From Osedax frankpressi (taxonomy: Eukaryota > Annelida > Polychaeta > Sabellida > Siboglinidae), in assembly GCA_964035775.1 (NCBI GenBank), contig OZ038314.1, positions 22,398,068 to 22,462,067 on the forward strand: a stretch of DNA of 64,000 nt, given 5' to 3'. Position numbers and translations under genes: made by a program. The notes beneath the pieces were generated by a model, which saw nothing but the letters and a program-made list of their open reading frames with translations, did not search any database and was not told the origin of the DNA. Positions 13,501 to 25,500 of the stretch are shown piece by piece. Within the stretch, counting starts at the first letter, position 1. Every line of letters starts with the position of its first letter.

Positions 13501-16500
13501 GTGATAATCTCCAGTTATCTCCGCCTCGCAGATCTGACAACGAATGCGACTTCAACCCACTTGAACACTCCGTTGGTACGCTGCAATTCTGATAGTTCTC
13601 TACGCTTCGACTTCGACATGAAAATTGTCCGCAAGTCATCGAATGCCAGCCGTACGGGATCGCTGAAGGATGTAAATGACGGTACGTTCTAGACATACCA
13701 AACTGTTCCCGGCTCCATCTTGTCCTATAGTCTCCGCCTACCTATAAATTACCCGTGTTGCAGTCACCTACTCGGATGAAATCCTGTTGGGTACCGAATT
13801 CGTCGAGAAATTGAACAATCGCAGAGTTTCCATTTGTTCGCAGAAGGACGAGTCCATTGCTCGCGTCAAAGGTGAGTCAGACGAGAGAAGAGTCGTAATT
13901 ACATTGTCTAGACATAATATGTCTACTGATATATATAGAATAACAGTCCTTTTGTAGTTCTGTACGTATCATATAACTTATTAGCTTAGTTTGGATGCAC
14001 TTGGAATGTCTTTGGATTGCCGATGACGTTTGCTAATGTACTTTCATTTCAAGACACAGATAAGTCGGCTCCCGTTACAACCGACGACGAAACGGACGGC
14101 ACGACTCATAGCGCCATCTACACGCAGCTCGACCAGAGTGGAGGAGGAGGAGATGCCAAATCAGACAGAGAATCCATGTTGTTCCGTTAGTCGATTGTTA
14201 GGTTTTACTCTTTTCTTAAAACATCGCATTTCTACGCGTATTTACAACTAATTGAAAATATCATTTTTATTCGCGGTTGAATAATTCACTTCTACTAAAC
14301 TTTATAGAATACAATTGTTCTAAAAGTTCACCTTATTATCTCATATCTCCATTGTTATTAATTTGTCAAAAGGGGTGCACTCCTTCCTATACGCGCAAGG
14401 AGCCAATGTCGAGGAGATATTCACCGCACCCTTATACAGTACACAGCTACAGCAATGTCACCTCCGGTGAAGACGCAGATACTCTCGCCATCAGTCATCC
14501 CACGGAGGCTGGTGCTACCAAGGAGCATTCGGGCAGGAAGCAGAAGGGATACGGCTGGAATTGTGAGGTCGGTTTGATACGTTGGGAGGGTGAAATTGTT
14601 CTGACAGTTTAATTGCAAATTACACCAACTCACTTATTTCGTATAATTTTCTTAGCATTTTGAATTTCTAGACTAAAAATCCGATATCTTTTTAGTTTAC
14701 AGTTAGTTTTCGATAATATTTTCACAGAATGTTTATTATGTTTATTATTCCTAAAATAATTGAGTTCAACATTTTTAGACTTGTTTTTAAAATATTTTAT
14801 AACAGATATATAACATTTAAAATTTGTTAAAAACATATTTAAACTTTGTTCCAAAATATTTTTGGCCATATATTTTTTGCGTTATAAATGTTACACCAAA
14901 CATATTCAATGAGATAACAGAATTAGCGTAAGAGTAAAATCCCTATTCTTTTTCATTGGATCAAATCTACCCGCAGATAGTATTAACTAAGACTGACTTG
15001 AAGACATGAAACTTATCCAACAAATATAATAGAATATATCGACGGATTTGAAACAGTTTTGATAAAGTTTCATTTCATTTCAGAGATCAATTGCAATCTT
15101 CAAAAGGATGACAGGAATCCTCGGCAACATAAATAAGATTTCAAATGCTCGCATTCACTGCCTTGTCATCGATGCCTTGGAAAGGACAGTAAACTCATTG
15201 TGTAAGGTACGACCTTCGACCTCGCTACCTCCGCCCGCTTCTCTCCCACTATCATCTGCCTCCCGCAACCGCTGATACATACCCATAATATTGTTATTGT
15301 GTACAGATTCGAGATAACCTATCTGTGTCGCTAGACTCTCTGAGCACGCCTCCACCTCCAGCCTTGGTGCCCCCTTTACTCTATTTCGCTCCGTGGTTTT
15401 TTGAGGTTTGAACAATTGAACAATTGACTTTTCAGAAATTCATACATAATCATTATTTTCAATTATCTGCCAGCTCTCTTATCTCAATTATTTACAGCAA
15501 TATTTTTCTTAAAAATTATATAACAAACGAATAGGTCTAAGGTTGTAATTATTGTTAAATTCAGTAGTTTTCACATGCATCGAATATACAATATTTCTAT
15601 AACTATAGTTTGATATTAATTAATGATTAATGTGTTCGAAGAACATAATAAGTTATTATTGTATTAATGTCCACGCTTATCAATGATTCCTTCAACTTAT
15701 TCATTCACATTTCTTCCCGCAATACCGCTCTATTATGCTCTATCTTCAGACCTCCGAACTCACAAGTGCCTACAAGAAGGGCACTTGTAAAGCATTCTCG
15801 GTGCTCTGCCATCTGGTGGTAAGGAAACATGACATTCCTCTTAACCTCGAGTTCATCAGCAGGTTCTATCGTCTGTTGCACGTTTATCTCTCCGGCTCAA
15901 ATCAGGTGAACCTCTCTTTCAACTCCTCATCTCACTCTTTCTCACTTCTCACTATCTTCTCACCATCTTCTCACCATCTTCTCACCATCTTCTCACCATC
16001 TTCTCACCATCTTCTCACTATCTTCTCACCATCTTCTCACCACCTTCTCATCTCCTTCTCGCTCTAGTTTAACTTCTACTCACCATTTTCTCACCACATT
16101 CTAACCTCTACTAACTTGCCTCTAATCACGGCGTACTTGCTCACTGATGACCTTTTAATCTCTTATCACTCATTTCTCTCTCACCAGTGATTCTCTCACT
16201 AGTGTTTATCTAAATGTATCTCCTTTAGGACCTCCAGTCTACTTTCATGCGAGGCTGCGGAGGGCAGTTCTTCTCGAGACAACTTCCTGGCTGCAGTCTA
16301 TTGGCCGAGGATTTTCTGTATGCGGCCAATCAGATTCTCTGCTCTAAGGATATCAATAGAGTAAGTTACCAGATATTTCATTATTATACACGATTGATTA
16401 CATTCAATTTTTGTTTTCAATGAATTATAAAAATCTGTGTTTATAAGAAAATTGTATTATTTGAAACTAGAAAACATCAACTAGATTGTATTATCTCTTT

Positions 16501-19500
16501 ATTATCTGTTTAGGGTGTATATTAATCTCTTTATTATCTGTTTAGGGTTTATATTAATCTCTTTATTATCATTTTAGGGTTTATATTAATATTTACAATT
16601 TCATTTTGATAACTTTAATCCATGCTTTCTCTCGTGTCGATATTACTTATATGTATACATATGTATACATGTATATACATATGTACACCCGGCTGCATTC
16701 GCAATCAGCTATTTAAATGTAAGATAGTATATCGCATATATTAGTTTATATATTAATATTGACAAGACATATATATTGTTAGTTGCCTCACCTCGAAGCT
16801 GTAACTCTGATTGGATCTCTGCTCTTTGTACCCGAGTGTCAAGCTCCGTTGAATACTCTTATTCCGAAGTCCCAACCAATCTCGATGCATGTCGTCCCCA
16901 ATATCAAGGTCATCGGATATTAATTCCACGATGTTATGCGTATTTAATTTATCTTTTTAAAATCTCGTTATTTCCTTTAATCAATTCATATAATTATTAA
17001 TTATTAATTATTAGATATTTAGTATATAATAATCTCTTTAATATATAATATATATCTAAATGTATATATTGTTATATTATTAATAAATAAATTCAAACTA
17101 CAGGATGAAATAATCAAATGTCTGCTAGATTTTTGTAAAGTAAATATATTCCTCACGAATACAAGGTATCTAAATAATCTCTTGATTCAATTTGAGTACA
17201 AGTTATATTTATATGTATACTATGAATTGATGTTTGTAGATGTACGGCTGTAAAACTCATTGGTATATTGATACATACCGAATTAATTAAATCAAACTAC
17301 AACGACAAAGTCATTGCTGCGATTAACATCCTCCTCGAATATTTAGAGGTGAAATTAATAATAATTGTAATTTGTTAAATATTTTCTAAATATTTTAATA
17401 ATAATTCAAATAATTTTAGTTTATTACATTAAATCTCATTTACGTTAAGCCTCGTTCTCAACCTCGCCCCTCTTGTCACCTTACACTTCACATGTCACTT
17501 CACATGTCATCTCACATTGCATAACAACTCATATAGAGACTTGCGTAGACATTACACACCTCCAATATCTCCTCACCTACATCCAACTGGTACATGGCAC
17601 ACATTACCTTAACTCATATCACATCCCCCTCGTATATTAATGCACACCACACTTACACTTACACTCACCACACCACACAACACTTACACTCACCACACCA
17701 CACCACACTCACCACACCACACCACACCTCATCTCACCACACCACACCACACCACACTACACCACATTTACACTCACCTCACCTTACCACACCACACCAC
17801 ACTTACACTCACATCACCACACCACACCACACCACACTTACACTCACCTCACTTCACCACACCACACCACACTTACACTCACCACATCACACCACACCTC
17901 ATCTCACCTCACCACACTTCACCACACCTCACCACACCACACCTCACCAACACCTCACCTCATCTCACACCCTACCTCACACCCTACCTCGCATCCTACC
18001 TCACACCCTACCTCACCTCACACCCTACCTCGCATCACACCCTACCTCACCTCACATCCTACCTCACACCCTACCTCACACCCTACCTCACCTCACATCC
18101 TACCTCGCATCACACCCTACCTCACCTCACATCCTACCTCACACCCTACCTCACACCCTACCTCACCTCACATCCTACCTCGCATCACACCCTACCTCAC
18201 CTCACATCCTACCTCACACCCTACCTCACACCCTACCTCACCTCACATCCTACCTCACCTCACACCCTATCTCACCTCACATCCTACCTCACCTAACACC
18301 CTACCACACACCCTACCTCGCATCCTACCTCACACCCTACCACACACCCTACCTCGCATCCTACCTCACACCCTACCTCACCTCACACCCTACCTCACCT
18401 CACACCCTACCTCACCTCACACCCTACCTCACATCACACCCTACCTCACCTCACACCCTACCTCACCTCACACCCTACCTCACCTCACACCCTACCTCAC
18501 CTCACACCCTACCTCACCTCACACCCTACCTCACCTCAACCCTACCTCACACCCTACCTCGCATCCTACCTCACACCCTACCTCACCTCACACTCTACCT
18601 CACACCCTACCTCACCTCACACTCTACCTCACACCCTATCTCACTTCACACTCTACCTCACACCCTACCTCACCTCACACCCTACCTCACCTCACACTCT
18701 ACCTCACACCCTACCTCACCTCACACTCTACCTCACACCCTACCTCACACCCTACCTCACACCCTACCTCACCTCAATCTTTACCATATATCTTATTTTA
18801 TCTCACCTCACACATAACCTTACACCTATCATTACACTTCACCATATAAATGACTTCATACTAATATCTCTTCACTTAATATCTCACCTCGTACTTCACC
18901 TAATAACTCACCTCACAACTCACCTCACAACTCAACTCATAGCTCACTTCACATCTCACCTCAAACTTGACCTAAATCTCCTTTCAACTGTCAGAGTTCC
19001 GACAAGACTCTAGCTCTCATCACTAGTCAAATGTTATTCCTGCTCTCAGAAGATGTTGCCATCATCAGTAAACTCGACTCCAATCTTCCCAACCGAATAA
19101 TTACAGTTTATATTTTGTATTATAATAAAATTTTATATTATCTAAATCTTCTCTTGAAATATAGAAATTGGTTCAGCGTAATACTTTAGAATTCGTTGTT
19201 TAATGAAAATGAAGTCATTATTGTATAATATATTTTAACTACAATTTAAATTCTATTATTTTAATATATTTTCACTATAAAACATCTGACGTAACATTTG
19301 TTCTCTAGTCAATATGCGAAACTATGCTGAAGTTACTGCCATCTTTACAATCAGGATATGGTGATGACAAAAGAGTTTGTTATTAGTTTATTAAAGTAGA
19401 TTATTACTCTGGATGTATCTATTTAAATCTCGTGGAGTGCCATATAAATATGATCTAATCTAAACAATATGTTGCATTTGTTATGGAATGCATCCTTTCT

Positions 19501-22500
19501 TTTTTGTACATTATGAATTGATTGAATATAATATTATATGACAATGGGTTAAAGTAAATATTATAATATATTATGTTATAATTATTATAATTGTAACTAT
19601 TCAATAGTTGATCAAATCCCTTTTATTCATTTTGATGGAATGGTGTATTTTACTCTCCTGTAAAAATAATGAACTTCCGGAAGGTGAAAAATGTTTAAAT
19701 CCACCATTAGAATTCGTTTTTAAGGTTAAATTTATTAATAAATATATAGTCATGCAGGGTATAGTAATATCATTTTAAATTGATCACCTTTAAATCAAAT
19801 AAACACAAAGCTAAAAGATATTTCCTGGGTATAGATAATTACTCAATACATTTTACTATTCTATATTTTATAATTACTCGATGTACTCAGGTTTTAACTA
19901 CAGTAATTGACTACGATAAGTCGAATAAAAACTCTACACATTTCCCCTTCACGAACACATCTCAAGTCAACGAAAATGGCTCCTCAGAAAATAATGAAGG
20001 TGTCTGCAATTTTCAATCATATAAAATTATGTCGTATATAAATAACATAATAACATTAATACATTATAAAATTTAGATTGTATAGTTTTTAATTATTACA
20101 TTCATATTCTAGTTATATTTACTATATATAAGTTTTATTTGTGGTGAGTAAGGGATACCGCGTCTATGTTATTTGCATCCGGTCGCTGCGTCGTAAAGAG
20201 ATACGACGACATCCCATTGTTCTTAGATCACGCCGCGACGGCCCAATCTCCGAAGGAATCCAACGCTGACAATGCGGACACTCTCGACTACAGCGACAAC
20301 GATAGCGTAAGACTGGCGGCCAAACTGGTTAGTACCTTCATTGTGACACACTAATTCACTAATCGACTTAATTAGTTTCTATATTGTGTTCTACTGACGT
20401 AAAACTGGTTGGCGTGTTTATTTTATTACACCGACGTTGACGCTTGTTACCGACACCATGTTGTTAGACCGACGTAGACTTTAATTAGTGTCCAGACGGT
20501 GTCGTAATGAAATTGCGACTTCTATATTAAGTTATACTTTCTTTCAATATAATATCTATTGTAATGATCAAATGATGATATTCTTATAACTCTGTACAAT
20601 AAATTACTGTTCCACTCAAAACTACGATATTCTTCCTTCAATAGCCCAAACCCCTTCTCAGATACTAAGCCAGCTCTTGAACCACTATGGTCAATACGGA
20701 TCTGGTTACGGTGCCAGTTATATTGATTCCCGTGTCAGTGAGCTAGACGATGAGCTGACCACAGAGGCTACTTTGTGCGATTCTCCCAATCTCCAGGTCT
20801 AATTTGTTTGTTTGAGATAGCAAAGTCTGAGGTCATCGAGTTATAATAACTGTGACCTTAGTTTTAAAATGAAGTTAATTAATACAATGCATTCTATACT
20901 CGTTAACTCATTTAATATATCATTAATTTAAATAATGATCTATTTTAGTATTATGTTATAAGTAAATATTGTAATCATTTTACATTTATACAATTAATCC
21001 TTTAATGATTCCAACAGTTTTTCATTTTAAAAGATAGTACAATTATCACCGTGATAGAAATGAAGGTTGAAATAAATACTTTAAAATTGAAATCACTACA
21101 TTAATATAATTATTGTTACTAAAATAAATATATTAATTAATTATAATACTAATTTGAAATCATTTCATTACCTTTATAATTTGCTATCGGATTCACTTCA
21201 CCTCCTTCATTTCGTTGACTTTCAGTGCCACGAGAATAGAGGTGCCAACAGCGACCTTCTTTGCAGCGAGAATCAGACTCGAGTTATTATCCGCGACCTC
21301 TCCGGACGTTACTGCTGGGATATTGACCTCTTGTACGGTTCTCAGGATTGTCGGCGAGGTTCTTTTCCTCCAGGTGGGTACACGCCGTCTGCGTCCAACC
21401 TAGATGACCACTCATAACTGCATACTCATTGCCTACTACATTACTTCGCTTATATTAAATATTAATTATTTGTTTTATTTGATTTTGTTTCGATATTTAT
21501 TTTTTTTTAAATCTACGAATTTGTAATTTCCACTCAAGCTTATTTATGATTAAAACCGCCTGCAACCAACTGCTACTCCTGCGTCTAATTTGCATCCTCT
21601 ACCCATCAAACTAATTCAACGTTTTTATTCACTAACGCACGATTGAACCATCGCCATATGACTGTATTAATCGAGGTAAGGTCCTTCAACGTCATCATTG
21701 TCGTGGGTTTCGTGTTGTGCGTCGCTGTTTGGCTGTAGTTTGAGAGTTTCTTAAAGAGATCTAAACTGACAATATTGAGACGAAAACCACTTATAATTGA
21801 TAAATAATATTCAACTAATCTCCGAAACAAAATATAAATTTATAATTCATTTTTCGTTATTTTTCCGTGTTCCTATTTTAATATATAATTTAAAAATTAC
21901 ATTTACCATTTTTATTTCATTTACCAAGAAGTGGATAATCATTATATTTTAAACAATGTAATAATATTAATAGATAATAATATTAGTATACAAAGATATA
22001 TAATTACCTTCAATGGGTATTTTATATTTAAATCCAAAGAATTACAAAATGTATACGTGAATCTCTTTATTGTCAATCATGTAACAATGAATGTATTTAT
22101 TGGAATAATTATTATAATCAATAATAGTTGTCTTTCATTCTGTAGTTTTTCAATAAAATATTAATAGTAAGTATTGATTATTTATCTAATTGTATCTAAT
22201 ATTATATATTTTGATTATTTATTTTATATATACTTTAAATACGTAATGTTATTAATATTTTTGTTGATTTTAAGATTATTTTAACACATTTTATTATTAC
22301 TTTAAATAATAGGAATTATTATTAACTTATCTTAGACAAATAAAGACTGCAAGGTTCATTTTAAATTGTGGATTCTATTTTTATTTTCAAATTTTATAAA
22401 AATTTTTAGATAAATATAAAATAACAAATTTATTTTAAAATTAATAATTGTTACAATTATTTTGCGGTTATATTAATTATTTGAAAACATTATAAGAATC

Positions 22501-25500
22501 GGTTAATAAAATCAAAAAAGTTTGCAATTTTAATACAAAAATCCATTTTTATTAGAAATATTAGTTTACTTTTGTATTTGATTTTATTCTAAATTTATAA
22601 GCAATATTATTTAAACATATTTTTATTTCATTTGCATTTCAATTTGTTCGGATGGTAGAAAAATAATTCGAATTTATATTCAAATGATATTTTCTTTATA
22701 TTTATAATCTCAATTCCTGACCTCACATTGCACCCACCATCTCCAGTTACTCGCAATTCACTTTTTGTTAGGGCCCTCTATTTCCTGAACACCGCAATTG
22801 TAACGTCTAGGCACCGTGAACACCTTTTTACAGCACATTTTAACGTAGACTTCTACTTGCCCTCTATTCGTCTACAGCTCCCGTTTCGCTGCTTCACATC
22901 GAAGAGGACAGCGACGACTGCGGCGGTTCCCCGTCTCCATGGCAACAACAACAACAACAACAACAACAACTGCGCAGGCAACGAGGTCGCAGAAGACGCT
23001 CCGTTTGCTCGACGGCGTCCTCGACGACCTCGTCGACCTCTTTCGGCGCGTCCTGTAGCCCCGCCACGTGTACGGCTTCCTGCCACGACCACCACCCTGC
23101 GGGCGGTAACGCGTCCACTTTGACCCCGTCTTCATCCGCGGCCGGACTGCATCCTCCCTGCGACATCCCTAACAACCAGCCTAGCGACGATGATTACTAT
23201 TACGACGACCAAGACTTGAGACTTCCCGAATACAACGCAAATGAACTCGACTTCGTGGACGATGAATCGGAAGATAAACTGAATCAGGTTGATTGACAAT
23301 AACTCATAATGTTGATTTGATTACAGTTTTATTTTAATATATATAATAAATTCTTGTTTTATCTAGTATTAAATAGTATTAATATGCTATTTAAAAAATT
23401 AAAATTGTGAAGTATTTGTTGATTATTTTAACAATTTTAATATAATTATATTTGTAATTAAATATTACATTCTATTTATAGATTAAAATGAGAATCCTAA
23501 ACTAATAAAAATGAAGTTTACATATTTTGATTTACTTTGCTATGAAAATTAAGTATAAACTAGTGATTTATTTTATATATGAAACCTACAACAAACATAC
23601 CACCTTCGATGCTAATCACGGCCCCATCTCTTACAGTTATTGACCTACATAGGAGACACGTCTCCGGAGTGTCTTATGGTACGAGACACTTCATTGGCAA
23701 CTGCCTGCAGCGCCATCTATCTCCTGCCCGCAGCAGACGAGGCTTCCGTCATCGAATCCCTGCGTTCCCAGCATTTCAGCGACCTCGAACATGCAGCCGC
23801 CACTTCCGATTGGTCAGTTAATCCTGAAACTATCTCAGATTCGTTGGTTATATATTTAGGAACTCTTGAATCATCGAAATTATGTGTAAAACCACTAATT
23901 AGTGTGTAGATATTTCTGAATCAATTGATTTCTATTTTACCTAACAATCCTGCGTGACCTCTATCCACTTGTAATGTTCCCATATCCGTTATCATTATCC
24001 CTCTATCCACCTGATTATCCATTAACAACCCACATTAAATAGTAAAACAGCTGAAGCGCTGGGACCCCAGATGAAATCTTCTGAACGAGAAAATACTTTA
24101 GAATTCAAGTTATCTCGTCTTTTTCTCAACCAATACGGATTTTTAAACTGGAGCAAAAGGTTCCAACTTCCTACACTGCCCTAACCTCCTACGCTGTCCT
24201 AACCTCCTACACTGTCCTAACATCCTACACTGTCCTAACCTCCTACACTGCTCTAACCTCTTACACTGCCCTAACTTCCTACACTGCCCTAACCTCCTAC
24301 ACTGCCCTAACCTCCTACACTGCTCTACCCTCTTACACTCCCTAACCTCCTACACTGCCCTAGCCATCTTAACTGTCCTAACCTCATACACTGCCCTAAC
24401 CTCCTACACAGTCCTAACCATCTTAACTGTCCTAATCTCCTATACTTCCCTAACCTCCTACACTGTCCTAACCTACTACACTGCCCTAACCTCCTACACT
24501 GCCTAACCTCTTATACTGCCCTAACCTTTTATACTGCCCTAACCTCCTACACAGCCCTAACCATCTTAACTGTCCTAACCTCCTACACACCCTAACCATC
24601 TTAACTTTCCTGACCTCGTACACTGCCCTAACCATCTTAACTTCCCGAAACTCCATCATCCTCTCACCTCCTTAACTCTCACCTAACGTAAATAGTTTGG
24701 TAAATTATTTTTATTTCTATACATTTCTCATATTCGCTTTACGGATTTGCAGATCTGAACTTGACTTATTGCATAAGAATGACAAATTATGGAGGGAATT
24801 AAAACATCTGGATAATCAAAAATGGTGAGTCTATTTATCAAGTTCAAACTGTATGCCCTTAATGTGAACTTTAACCCTTTAGGAATGCTACAGTTCATAC
24901 AATATTTAATGAATTAGATTTATTTACTATTCATAATTTTAAGGAATTTTTGTAATCAAATATAAATCATTTGGTTATGCAATAATATATAATATATGAA
25001 ATGATGTAAAATAGTTAATAGGCAACCTTTTTATCTAACAAAGCATTACATGTCATCATCCCTCTTTATATGTCTTCATCCCTCTTTCTATGTCCTCATC
25101 CCTCTTTATATGTCCTCATCCCTCTTTACATGTCCTCATCCCTCTTTCTATGTCCTCATCCCTCTTTCTATGTCCTCATCCCTCTGTACGTGTCCTCATC
25201 CCTCTTTATATGTCCTCATCCCTCTTTCTATGTCCTCATCCCTCTTTATATGTCCTCATCCCTCTTTACATGTCCTCATCCCTCTTTCTATGTCCTCATC
25301 CCTCTTTCTATGTCCTCATCCCTCTTTATATGTCCTCATCCCTCTTTACATGTCCTCATCCCTCTTTCTATGTCCTCATCCCTCTTTATATGTCCTCATC
25401 CCTCTTTATATGTCCTCATCCCTCTTTATATGTCCTCATCCCTCTTTCTATGTCCTCATCCCTCTTTATATGTCCTCATCCCTCTTTCTATGTCCTCATC

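Noticed and set aside
17594-18817. 407-codon Thr/His/Leu/Pro-rich frame
   Set aside because: Translation of the CTACCTCACACC minisatellite inside a RALGAPA intron, with a G-free repetitive composition.
22894-23175. Long - strand frames opposite exon 38 (poly-Val/Cys/Leu, Arg-rich)
   Set aside because: Shadows of the G+C-rich exon 38; the + strand frame is homologous and in phase.
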